From Castanea sativa (Eukaryota > Streptophyta > Magnoliopsida > Fagales > Fagaceae), in NCBI RefSeq assembly GCF_040712315.1, contig NC_134013.1, positions 18,511,001-18,575,000 of the forward strand: a stretch of 64,000 nt of DNA. The letters run 5' to 3'. Under the pieces are notes generated by a model. The model was not told the origin of the DNA and did no database searches. It saw nothing but the letters and a program-made list of their open reading frames with translations. A program made the position numbers and the translations under genes. This document shows, piece by piece, positions 33,813 to 44,762 of the stretch. The number at the start of each line of letters is the position of its first letter. The first letter of the stretch is position 1.

Positions 33813-34949
33813 AACTCCACAAAATTTAAACTTTTTCTAGTAATTAGTTTAGATTGCATGTGCAATGCCGCATTTGATCATTTATTGAATGGATTTTGCT
33901 TCCTCATGTTAAATAATGATATAAAATAGTTATTATTAATTAAAAAGGATAATATATTCATTACTATGATCTTTAAAATATGGTAAGTTTGAATGACAAT
34001 ATAGACTAATTGTGATTTAAATATGTTAAAACTTTGAAGGTTCAACATTAACAATACTTTAGAAAGAAAAAAAAAATTATACTTAGCATGACAAACATTA
34101 CCATTTTTGTTACCTTTAAGTCGTGGTAATTATTTTTCTCTAATAAATTTTATAAAAAAATAATCCGTTGAATACTTTCTATTTGCTTGAATTTTTGGGA
34201 ACAAAATTAATTATACACTTATAAGTAACACTAACCTATAAAAGTATATTATTCAAACATTATAAACTTATCAACTCACAATTAATTATTTACAAAACTT
34301 TGATGAATTTATGCGAGGCAGGCCTCTTTAAAGGAAGAGTGTCCGGAGTTATAGCCCTTATGTTGTGAATGGTAAGGAGAGGGTCTTAAGTAAGTGTACC
34401 TTTAGATTGACTTCCCTCAACAAACATTTTCTTAAGCGTAAAAGTAAACATATAGTCAAACACAAATTTTATTTATGCAGCTAAATATTTTTTTACATTT
34501 ATTCCATACGTGCATATTTTATTTTAATTTGCGATTTATCTAAAAGATAAAATATTTTTAAAATTATTCTTTGGGGAAAAGAATTAATTTCTATAAATCA
34601 TAGGAAAAGTTTTTGTGAATTTCCATTTTGAAAATGTACTTTATTTAGATTTTGGTGCCCCTATTCAAAAATATATTTTAGAAAAAATGATTATTTTGGA
34701 AAAAAAACATATTTTGAAAAGGATTTTTTCAAGGCATTTTTTTATAAAAATTCTCATGATTTTCTTATGAAAAAAAAAATCCCTAAATGGGATTCTAGTG
34801 AAAATCTCATGAGTTTTTTTGTAGATAAATTCCTAAGATGAGTTTTTTTTTTTTTATAAAAATATCCTAAGTTCTTAATAAAAACTATTGGGAAAATTGT
34901 TTTTTGAAAAGTGTAAAAAAGCCGGCCAACGCATGTGATAGGCTTCAAA
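33813..34949. other. Intergenic AT-rich DNA
   Basis: No gene seen; the ORF 34754-34948 (-) is low-complexity. A segment at 34381-34500 (AAGTAAGTGTACCTTTAGA, TTTCTTAA) resembles one at 32710-32830, suggesting a decayed duplication. Confidence 0.45.
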
Positions 34950-35750
34950 TTAAAAAGCTAGCTTATTTTACTATTCAGCTTATTTTTGCTACTATTTATG
35001 GGCCCCATTGCACTTTTTAGTACTATTTATGGGTCTCATTGTACTATTTCAGCTAACTTTTATCTTTATCTACAGTATTTTCAGCTAAAAATTTTCAGTT
35101 TCAACAAAATAAGTGGATCTTAAATAGACCCAAGTGTGCATTTGGCAAAAATAATTTTTGTCAATTTATTTTACTATTCAGCTTATTTTTTATACTATTC
35201 ATGAGTCCCACTTTTGGTACTATTCATAGGTTACACAATACTATTTCAGTTAACTTTTATCTTTATCTATAGTACTTTTAGTGTGCGTTTGGCAAAATTC
35301 TTTTTGCTAACTTATTTTATTATTCAACTTATTTTTTGTACTATTTATGAGTCCTACTACACTTTTTAGTACTATTCATGAGTCTCACTGTACTATTTCA
35401 GTTAATTTTTACCTTTATCTACCGTACTTTCAGCAAAAAAAATTCTATTTCAGTAAAATAAGCAGATCTTAAACAAACCCTTGGTAAAAAAATTTAGTTA
35501 CAGCAAAATAAGCGAATCTCAAACGGACCATAAGTGTGCGTTTGACATTACTTAAAAAGCCAATTTTTTTTACTATTTAACTTATATTTACTACTATTCA
35601 TAGGTCCTATTACACTTTTTAATATTATTCATAAATCTCACTATACTATTTCAATAACTTTTTAACTTTATCAACAATACTTTTTAACAAAAAAAAAAAA
35701 TTCAATTTTAACTAAATAAATTATTTCCAAACGAAATCTATATCTTTCAT
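34950..35750 (+). mobile_element. Head-to-tail array of about four related MITEs
   Basis: Four consecutive copies (about 34950-35130, 35131-35281, 35282-35530, 35531-35750). Each has a GTGTGCGTTTGGC-like start, TTATTTTACTATTCAGCTTA, GGTCCCACT-like, CACTTTTTAGTACTATTCAT, CTCACTGTACTATTTCAG and TTTATCTACAGTACTTTCAG segments. The third keeps AAACGGACCATAAG at its right end. A single inverted copy is at 16735-16935. Confidence 0.75.
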
Positions 35751-35814
35751 AACTGCACATATAACCTAAAATGATATTTTGGCCTTTAAGTAAAACAAAC
35801 TCGCCTTAGGTACT

Positions 35815-36464
35815 CTCCTTCCTTTTTGTGTAATTTGAATATAGACATTAGAAACAAGTTGTATGGCCTAGAAGCCACTAGAAATCATAAAAAATTAGAA
35901 ACCAAGCATATTTTAATGCCTCTATTTTTTAAGATTTTTTAAAAGCATGAACGCACAGAAGTCCGTAACCAAAACTCAAGATGCTTTTGACTCATCCAGA
36001 TCCTACCACCAATGATGAACTAACTATCTAATCCTATCACATAAACCAATAGCGATTCAGATTTTGATACACTATACCAAGAAAACGCTTATTAAACAGT
36101 CATTAACTAATTGTTTAATAATTATTATTATACTAATCCCATCACAAAAACCAATAGCAATACAGATTTTGATACACTAACAAGAAAACACGTAAATCAG
36201 TATGGAACTTCCGAAATCAAAAAAAAAAAAAGTAGATAGAGCTTCGCAGTTCGCAGCTCCTTGATTGCAAAACAAAAATTCATTACATTACAAAGTTACA
36301 AAGTTACAAAGTTCTAGCGAAAATCAACGGTTAGAATTCCGCCGATCAAACACCATAATCATCAACATCAACTAAACATATATATACAAATTACAAAATA
36401 CAAATACAAAACGACCTCTCCGTCGTCACAGTAGAGAGGCGGAGCTAGATAGTACATACATCGT
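35815..36464 (-). other. 3' UTR and downstream flank of the COL gene (parent of the 31.4-kb copy)
   Basis: This contains the sequence duplicated at 31424-32180. It also has an internal duplication: ACCAATAGC(G/A)AT(T/A)CAGATTTTG occurs at about 36045 and 36148. Confidence 0.75.
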
Positions 36465-37536
36465 TCAGAACGACGGAACGACGCCGTATCCATAGATACG
36501 TTCAACATCGACCTCGACGTCCGTACGCTTCGCGAACCTTCCTTTGATTCGCGGCCTCGTCTCCGCGTAGGCTTTTCGCGAAGCGTATCGGATCGTCTTC
36601 TCGAACTTTCGGTTCTTCCTCTTCTCTCTGTACCTCAAAACCCTCGCTTCTCGATCCGCCGCCGAGATCTGAACCGCTCGATTCGCCGAGTCTGTGATTG
36701 GCTTATTGTAAGAATCGGATATTTCCGTCACGGTGCTTCCATCTGGAACTACACCGACATCGAGGGACGAAGAAGACACCTGCAAGAAAATTACAATATC
36801 AGATCAGAAAATCGAAGCAATTAAACACAAATTTAAGAAGGAAAATTATTAAGGAACGTACACTCTGGCTGAGGCACTGAGTGTTGTAGCCATAGGAATA
36901 GGGTTTGGAGGCTGAGAAATCCATGTCGAAGCAGTGGTCGTTAAGCAATGGAGGTTGAACATTCTTGCTCTGTACTGGTACTACTCCATCAGTACCAGAA
37001 CTGTTTTGCTCCTGAGCTTCCAATTTCGGATCCACCGGCCCGTATTCCAGATTCAAATACCGATCCATTTCCGGTAACAGAAACTGGCCCGTATTCAGAT
37101 CCGTACTCTCCATAACCTTGTTATTCGGGTTCGGAAGCAACCAAGAAGCAGCTTCGGCCTCTTCCCTGCTGACGTCAGCTTCTCCTTCCACGTCGGAGAA
37201 GTAACGGTCTTCTAGGAAGTTAACGGCGCCAGCCTTGACGGTGACGGACTCGTAGAACGGAGTAACGGGGACGCGCTCGTGGCGGCGTGCGAGTGGGTTA
37301 GCGGAGTGGATGTCACGGTCGCACGTGACGCAGAGAACAGCGGCGTCAGCTTTGCACGTGACGTGTGCCGGAGCTTGCTCGCAGACCTCACAGACCCAAA
37401 CACGCGCGTGACGCGACGCGAGCTTGTTGGCCGCGTGGATTTTGGAGTCGCAGCCTACGCAGAGGAAAGCCGAGTCAGCTCGGCAGAAGAGAGTCGCAGT
37501 TGCCGATTTGCACGAGTCACAAAGCTTAGATGCCAT
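36465..37536 (-). CDS. CONSTANS-like B-box/CCT transcriptional regulator (COL3/COL4 type)
   Basis: A nuclear regulator of the BBX/CO-like family, whose members act in light signalling, flowering and branching. Exon 1 is 37536-36862 and exon 2 is 36779-36465, with intron GTACGT..TTGCAG. The product is 329 aa. B-box 1 is at about residues 6-33 ([22 protein letters not shown]) and B-box 2 at about 49-77 ([22 protein letters not shown]), with all Zn-ligand Cys/His/Asp present. The middle has a TDGVVPVQ motif. The CCT domain is at about 268-311 ([20 protein letters not shown] start, KGRFAKRTD end), and the protein ends GYGVVPSF, a VP-type C-terminus known to bind COP1 in relatives. I chose the MASKLCDSC start because it matches COL3/COL4 N-termini; the codon five positions upstream is TTG. 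The layout is that of group I CO-like proteins. No break is seen. A partial second copy of its 3' end is at 31.4-32.3 kb. Confidence 0.95.
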
Positions 37537-37591
37537 AAGTGAGTAACTCAACTCTCAAGTACTCTCTCTGCACTAAGCTCTTCTTTCTCTG

Positions 37592-37660
37592 TCTTCTTTT
37601 TTTTTTTTTTTTTTTCCCTCTATCCGTCTGTGTGTGTGTGTGTGTGTGGTGGTGGTGGTT
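37592..37660. repeat. T run and (GT)n/(GGT)n microsatellite upstream of the COL gene
   Basis: A T run, a short C/T spacer, then about nine GT units and four GGT units lie within 60-130 bases upstream of the COL start codon, probably in the 5' UTR or core promoter. Confidence 0.8.
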
Positions 37661-37729
37661 GATTATGTGTAATTTTTGGTCTATCTTGTGGGGCTAGGGA
37701 GATCTGGATAGTGACGAATGAGAGAACGA

Positions 37730-37735
37730 CACGTG
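37730..37735. promoter_or_regulatory. G-box (CACGTG) upstream of the COL gene
   Basis: GACACGTGGAG lies about 195 bases upstream of the COL ATG. This palindromic core is bound by bZIP and bHLH factors including light regulators in plants. Its role here is inferred from position only. Confidence 0.5.
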
Positions 37736-37739
37736 GAGA

Positions 37740-38761
37740 AGGCTTAGCCAAATAAATGAAATTAATTGAGTTGAAAATAAAAAGGGTTCCGTACTTTTTA
37801 TTTTTACAATATTTTTAAAATAATATTTTTAAAACAAAATGATAGGAAGGAATTTAAATTTACTGTGTAAATATCGCGTAAATACTAGCATTTTTATTTG
37901 AAAATAGGGTGGGAACTTGGGAGGTTTACTGTAGGCTATAGGGTAGGTGTCATTTTTGGTGACCCCACGCGAGATGGAAGGACGTTGGAGACTTTTGGTT
38001 GGAGTTTGGTTTGGGGAGTTTTTTTTGTAAAGGTTTTCAACGTTGTTAATGGAAACGGGGGAGGGGGGAGAAGGGTGCCAATAAATGAATTGTATGTGGA
38101 CTGTGGAAGAGTGTGGACCCCATACCTGAGAGTGCCAGATTGGTCCTCCTGATTGATGTGTATTATTTGTACCGTGACCTTAGCTGGCTGGTCCTAGTCT
38201 TACATTACAACATATATGGGCAATTGACAAGGGGGGTCGTGCTCGCACGCACCGCGGGAGCTTGCTAATAGGGAAGACATCTATGACATTTTGTGTGCAA
38301 AACTCTTAATCAAAAGATTCTTTTCTGTAATTATTTGATGTGTATTGAACAGGGAGAGTGGGTGGTGGGTGGGGGAAGGACTACATGTACATGGGAGAAT
38401 AGTCAAATTCTCAAATATAGAATTAAAAAAAATTATAAACATATGATCATGCAAATAACGTATTTTATAAACTAATAGACATATAACAAAAAGTTTCAAT
38501 CAAACTTAATAGACATGGGTTAAAATTAAGAAAGAAAATTACATTTTTGACCTATCTTTAATTAAAAACGAAGTGTAAAATAAAAGATAACTTATCTTTT
38601 CTTAATCTCTTAAGCATAGAATAAAAAACAAATGTTGATTTATTTAAATTTTTGGTTGAGTCATGAAAGAACTGGGTTATTTTAGTCTTATTTTAATTTT
38701 AATTTTTTTATTGGAAAGTTAATAGTTGAAATAAGATTGTAGGTTTTAAATCAATCATTTT
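37740..38761. other. COL promoter-side intergenic DNA
   Basis: No gene seen. The ORF 37898-38152 (+) has no recognised domain and lies in the likely promoter. A short GC-rich CTCGCACGCACCGCGGGAGC stretch is at about 38241. Confidence 0.5.
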
Positions 38762-39204
38762 TGTGGGAGAGTGGGGCACAGGCAAAAGGCCCATAGACCC
38801 AAAGCCCACAAAGATGGAATGAAAGGAAAAACATAGATCCAGCCCAAGATAACTGCATAAGAAGTAGGCCCTGCACATAAATAAGAAGAACATGAAGAAG
38901 TACGTTGGGCAATAAGACTCAGCCCATAGGTGTTTTCTGTTCCCACTCGGCATGTGGCCCAGGAGAATTTTGTCCTTGGCCCATGACCGAGGACAGACAA
39001 CTAAGGAAAGACAAAGTACTTGAAAACCGAAGGTGAAATGTGGCCAACGAACCAGGGAAGATAAATTGATACAGGCTAAAGAGTTTGGAGGTGAATGAAA
39101 AACTTTGGAAAAAAAAATGGGAAGGAAAACTTTTTTGGAGTCTGTTTGGTTGGGTGGAGAGGAAAGAAAATAAATAGTGGAACTCATGTGTTTTTCATCC
39201 CTCC

Positions 39205-40052
39205 AATTTTCCACTCCCAACCAAACAAAAAATAAAGAAATTAAAATTTTTTCTATTCTCCTACTCTTCCATCCTCCCACCATTTTCTATTCTCCTACTT
39301 TTTCATCACTCCAATCAAACGAACCCTAAATTCAGTAACAGTTGCCTTCGCATTAAATGATTGTTCCCACCTAACTAAGGTTGTATTTATTGTTGAACAA
39401 TACTCCTCACCCATTAACCCACTCACTTTCTCAAAAGGTGAAGAAGACATCTGATAGAACAAGTAATTTTCTATCTCCTCCACACAATCCCTCCATTTAG
39501 GCCCACTAAAAAGTTTTCTATCCAAAATAGAGAGAAAATTGAATAAATAAAATGAGGCTATTTAATGGACGAAAGTGCCATTTGGGCCCACTAAAAAGTT
39601 CTCTCCAAAATAGGGAGAAAACTGAATAAAGAAAATGAGGCTATTCAATAGAATTCGTCCAACTACTTCTTTTTGGTCATTTTTTTTTGTTTTAATTGGT
39701 CATCATCTTTTAACAACAAGGGTATATGAGTAAATTTATACAAATTCACTTTTTCTATCTCTATACTTTTTCACTCCCAACCAAACAAAAAGTAGAGAAA
39801 TTAAAAATTGTTTCTATTCTTCTACTCTTCCATCCTCCCACTATTTTCTATCCTCTCATTTTTCCACCGCTCCAACCAAACGAACCCTAAATTCAATAAC
39901 AGCTACCTTCGCATTAAATGGTTATTCACACCTAACCAATGCTGTATTTATTGTTGAACAATACTCCTCACCCATTAGCCCACTCACTTCCCCAAAAGGT
40001 GAAGAAGACATTTGATCAGACAAGTAATTTTCCATCTCCTCCACACAATTCC
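39205..40052 (+). repeat. Direct duplication inside the 38.8-kb LTR
   Basis: 39205-39492 and 39766-40052 are diverged copies. Shared strings are CACTCCCAACCAAACAAAAA, TACTCTTCCATCCTCCCAC, AAACGAACCCTAAATTCA, ACCTTCGCATTAAATG and AAAAGGTGAAGAAGACAT. Between them a unit of about 75 bp (GGGCCCACTAAAAAGTT..AAAATGAGGCTATT) is itself doubled (about 39500-39575 and 39579-39650). A run of C at 40050-40069 closes the second copy. Confidence 0.85.
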
Positions 40053-40092
40053 CCCCCCCCCCCCCCCCCAATTGAGAGGAGGATGCCACTAG

Positions 40093-40100
40093 TATAAATA
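40093..40100 (+). promoter_or_regulatory. TATA box of the 38.8-kb LTR
   Basis: TATAAATA in the context CTAGTATAAATAGGACC, about 260 bases before the LTR end. This fits a U3/R boundary near 40125. Confidence 0.65.
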
Positions 40101-40355
40101 GGACCCTTCCCCAATTCAGAGTGGCGAAAAAAAAAAATGGAAAGAGAAAGGCAGAGTGTAAAGAAAATTTCCATCTTGTAACTGCTTATCTCTATCAAGC
40201 TGAAGAGAATACTAAGACCCCATCCTTTTTCTCTTTCAGTTGTGATATTACTATTTTGATTTTGATTTCTTATATAGTTCTCCAATAAACTATTCTCCCA
40301 TAATTCATAAATAAATTGCGTTGTTCATTTACCTTTTTGTATTTTGACTCCCACA

Positions 40356-42517
40356 GTTATAAAAGAAAGTTTAGTAATACAATTTACGATACCATGAATT
40401 TTAAATATTAAAAATTGTTTTTACAAACACGTATAAATTAGCTGCCTAATATTTATATTGATGCATATTCAGAATATACCTATATATTTTTAAATATTCA
40501 TGGCCTTTGGGGGCCTTGTGGCTCCGCTACTGACTGTAGACTTTATTTTTTATAATCATCTTAACAATGTTCATTAATGCGAAGGCATCAGTTTTCTTTG
40601 TTGTAACCTGTAGGGTAAGTATCATGTAAAAGCATGTAACCAACATGCTCTGTCCACATTTGTGTGGGGCAGTCTATCAACTGTGAGACATTTTCCTAAT
40701 AAAGGATCGCGAATCGCGATCACACCATCAAAAGCTTCTTATTTTATTTATTAAAAAAAGTCTTATTTTCAATATTATGAACGTCAAAAACTTCTTTATT
40801 TTTATTTTTAAAAATCTTCTACAAACTAATTGGGATAGAAAATATTATTCCTATTTGTCATTATATATTATCCACAAATAAGAATTTATTGTAAAGACAA
40901 AGTTTGATTACAAAATTGGAATGTTAGGATTTTCTAGGATTTTGGGATAATTTGGTCTCAAAGTAACATTTTTCCATCTTGTCCAAACAATTTCATGCCA
41001 CATGTTCAAACTTTTTAAAAGAAGATGGTTTGGTCCCAATTAGTTACCACATTAGCCTTCCATTAGGTAACATAGGATATAAATTAATGAACATAGATAG
41101 AAGGATATAAAGTAAAACATTTTGAAAAGTTTAAGGAAGAAAAAAAATCATTTTAAAGTTGTAGAGGACGTTTTGTGACAAAGGGTCGAAAATGCAAGAA
41201 TGAGCCCAAATATCTTCTCAGATTCTTTAAACTGATTTTTTTTCGGAGAGTCAAGTCCAAAATTCCAAATGTATGATGAACAAAAACTAATGGTGTTCAA
41301 GAAAGAAACAAACCAAAATTATAATGAATGAAATCCAAAATAATTCTTAAAATACTAAGTCCAAAACCTTTTTCACAAACAACAAGAAAAGGAAGTTGAG
41401 AGAACTTGTAAGTGAAAGAGAGAAGACTACTCTGTACCAGTACTTTCAACCCTAAGTCTCAAAATAATGTAACTACTTACTAATTTATTGAGCTTTTTCT
41501 CTAAAGTTTCAACTCTAAGAGTAAAACATGATTAGGTTGCTTTTGAGCTCGCGGGGCCTTCTACATTGAGTTTAGGGTGCTGCTAAGGACTGATTTTTGG
41601 TTAATGGAAGAGGCTTTGGACCCCCTAGGTGCTAATCTCGTGTTTTTATTTTGTTTGCTTTTGCTTAGGAAGTGGGTTGGCTTGCTTTTTGCATAATTTA
41701 GGAAATAAATTGGCTAAGCCTCGTTGGTTGTTCTTCCCTAGCTATTGCAGGCCCTTGGAGGTTGCACTTAGTGGCTAAGCAACAAGGTCAGCCAATGGGG
41801 GCCAACCATGCTTTAGAGGCCAAAATGGTTAGGTCAGAAAGTTTCAATCACAGCAAGAGCTTGAGACCTCTATTTGGATGAAAGTTTTGGCCTTTTTGGT
41901 ACCAAACCCTCTCCATGAGCCTTAATTGTTGTCAACGTCTCTAGGCCTCCTAGTAGCACACATGGACTGGGCTCATGCAAAAGTCTAAGAGAAGCCTACT
42001 CATACTTTCCAACTCACACTTTCTTAATTCTCTCCTAAGTAACATGGGCTTAGCCATCAAAATGGAATAAAATAAATATAATGCATGAATTGAATCCTCA
42101 AAGAGGTTGGGCTCGGCCAAATTGGCCTTATAGAAAATTTGCCTCACAATCATTAATAAAAGTTAGGAACAAAATTATTATTTTAGTTTTTTTTTTTTAT
42201 AATGACCAGTTAAACAATTTTTTTCTTCTTAATATGGCTCACGTGAGTCTCACTTGATCTCTATGTTAAAATTGACAAAACTAATAGCTACGCTCAAAGT
42301 TTAGGTGATAAATTGGCAATATATATATATATATATATATATGTAAAAGAAGATCTAAATCCAACGCGACATAAAAGTAAAAAGATTTTATTGTATTTAA
42401 CCTTTTTTTTTTTTTTTTAAACAATTAGATGATCTTTCCTTCCTTCCTTTATTCGTTCAATTTTTTTTTCCCAACATATTTTCCTTTTAAGATGACTACT
42501 TCATCATAGTAAGCTAT
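40356..42517. other. Intergenic DNA, possible repeat remnants
   Basis: No gene seen. At 40705-40721 there is a 17-base palindrome GATCGCGA-A-TCGCGATC. The 41530-42160 stretch is less AT-rich and may be an old retroelement remnant, but shows no domain. There is an (AT)n run at about 42319-42342 and a T run at about 42403-42418. Confidence 0.45.
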
Positions 42518-42520
42518 TTA

Positions 42521-43393
42521 GGCTGCATTTTTTTCAATGTAAAATATTTTCCGAGTGTAAAATAATTTCAGGTGAAAATATTTTTGAGAAAAAAAAAAAT
42601 TTTCTAGTGTTTGGTTGCAATTTTAATAATTATATTAGAAAATAATTTCAAGTGTTTGGTAACATTTTTTAAATGCAAATTTTCTACTAGTTTCTCACAT
42701 TTTCTCAGCCGTTTTTTCAGCTTCTAAACAAATTTTATAATAAAAAATTGCAATATATAAACTTTTAAAGAAACAAAAATCAAAACAAAATCATTCTCAA
42801 TACACAAAATCATTCGGTCAAACTGAAAGAGGGAGGAGGAAGAGAGAGTGATCACAAATCAAGGAAAAGGGAGAGGTAGATCGAGAAAGAGAGAGATCGA
42901 TCATGGATGGGTCATGGGTGACGAGACCGATCCAGCAGTGGCAGGCTACAAGCGGGGCCGAGATTGAGACGAAAAGAGTTCAATCTATAGGGCGACGGCG
43001 GCTTGATCTTGACGATGCGATATGGGGTGCGATCTCACGGCGCAATCTCGGCGGGACAATCTGGCCAGCACGATCTCGCGGCTCGATCCCGCCGGCGCGA
43101 GCTCGACGGCACGTCTAGGCTTGGGGCGGTGGTCTAAGTTTGACGGCCAAAGCTTTATCTCACTCTCTCTACTCTCTCTTCATGCTCTTTCTCTCTCTTT
43201 CTCTTCGGGTATCTAGGTCCAGAAATCATTTGAAAGAAAAATAGAAGTGTAAAATATTTTCTGCATCAAAGGGCTTATTTTCCCGTCAAAGTTTATAATT
43301 TTCTGTTTGACTTTATTTTACAGGCCCTACCAAACATGCTGTTGGGTGTAAAATATTTTCTGAAATTCATTTATACCCAAAACAAACGCAGCC
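42521..43393. mobile_element. Harbinger-like TIR element (873 bp) with GC-rich core
   Basis: It is flanked by TTA (42518-42520 and 43394-43396). The ends are inverted: GGCTGCATTTTTTTCAATGT on the left, and GGCTGCGTTTGTTTTGGGTA read from the right, both followed inward by GTAAAATATTTTC. The interior (about 42900-43120) is GC-rich, with repeated GCGATCTC(G/A)CGGC-type motifs and an open frame of 71 codons without a known domain. No transposase. Confidence 0.75.
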
Positions 43394-43396
43394 TTA

Positions 43397-44762
43397 ATAG
43401 CCAAGATTTACTTTTCAAGAAAGATCTATGATGAAGAAGTCATCTTGAAAACAGATGGGAAAAAGATGTTCTCCATGTGCGTGTAGGTGAGGGGAAAATA
43501 ATCATGGATAGAGATAAAGAATGCTATTTAATAGTCAAGATTTACTTTTTCAAGTAAAAAAAACAAAAAAGATGTGTGTAAAGTGTTTCTCGGCAAAAAA
43601 AAAAATTGTGTAAAGTGGCACATCATTTAAAATGAATAATTGTTCATTATTTCAGAAATTTTAAATGATGCGACATATATAGGCTTAGTTTCTTGAAAAC
43701 TAATAATTAATTATGAAATAGATTGTATCCATTTTCTTTAAAATAGGGAGGATCCTAATCAGGGAGAAGCTCTATAGGCGATTTAGCTAAAAGTTAAAGC
43801 GAGCATGAGGCTTTCCTTCAAGGAGCATTGATGGATTTAAATCTTTATGCTTTTGCCTCTGGATCTGACCAAGGAATTGGAATGTGGCATGAAAATCCCA
43901 ACTCACCCAAACTGGATAACTATAGTCATGATCAGCCATGGTACCTCACCATTTTCTATTGCTTGTTACGTTCGCAAGCTATTACTTTCCATTATCTGAT
44001 TGAAAATTAGTGTAGGTCCAATCCGAAGGAACTTTATACATTGTTATAATCGAATATCTTAAATCAGAAAAAGAAGACATATTCAGTTATGAAAGAATCA
44101 GTGAAGGTTTATCAAGTATAGTATAGAGGTCATGTTCATTCATAATAAGATTTACATAGTACTTAAGGAAGGGAAGAAAGTACAAAACAAAGCAACAAAA
44201 ATGTTGAGAAATCCATCTCATAACATTAGATGAAGAGAGATCTCAGAACTTACCATGAATGTATAACTATGCTGTGCATGACCCAGCATTATCCTTCAAC
44301 ACCATATATGTGCTTGAAAAGAAAATTGCACTTCCAAACATCATGTTACATATCAAAAAGCAATTTGACATACATCGGCGCCCATTTAGTTAAGACAACA
44401 CTACAAGTTAATTGACAATTGCCTCGGTGCTACTGCTAACATACTGAAGAAAAAAAAACCTCCGTGTCAGCAGTTTTTTACACAACAAAAATCAGAAAAA
44501 AAAAAATTCATACAACTTATTGCTTGTACATTATAAGAATTTAAATGAATTTATGATACAGGTTTAATGTTCTTTTTGATAAGAAAAGAGTGACTTCATA
44601 AGAACAAGTGAGTAACTTGTAGCATGGAGTAAAAGAGGTTAAGAATATCATTACTTGACCAATACAGGAATAAATGAGAGAATATATCAGATAATGAATG
44701 GATGTCACTTAAAATCTTTTTCGACCTTTATGGATCTTTTCACCAACTGAGAAGCGATACTG
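43397..44762. other. Intergenic DNA
   Basis: No supported gene. AAGATTTACTTTTCAAG occurs twice (about 43403 and 43543). The ORF 43828-44010 (+) reads MDLNLYAFASGSDQGIGMWH, has somewhat protein-like composition and may be a gene relic, but I cannot assign it. Confidence 0.45.

Larger units (their letters stand above)
38762..40355 (+). mobile_element. Solo LTR (about 1.6 kb) with perfect TGTGGGAG/CTCCCACA ends
   Basis: It starts TGTGGGAG and ends CTCCCACA. It contains a TATA box (40093-40100), a plausible transcript start region and AATAAA (40284-40289) in the right order, and no coding domain. The flanking 5 bp differ (ATTTT and GTTAT), so it may have formed by recombination between two elements, or the duplication has mutated. 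The 191-codon ORF on the - strand (38708-39283) is overlapping shadow sequence without a domain. Confidence 0.7.

Noticed and set aside
37212..37542. ORFs overlapping the COL B-box exon in other frames
   Set aside because: Shadows of a GC-rich coding exon; the minus-strand B-box frame explains the sequence fully.
38708..39283. 191-codon minus-strand ORF
   Set aside because: It lies wholly in the solo LTR, which carries its promoter on the other strand; no domain and no splice or promoter context.
42903..43216. GC-rich ORF as a host gene
   Set aside because: It sits inside a TIR element with TTA duplications and has no domain or introns.
43828..44010. ORF MDLNLYAFASGSDQGIGMWH.. as a gene
   Set aside because: Somewhat protein-like, but I cannot match it to a family and it lacks promoter and splice support; noted only as a possible relic.
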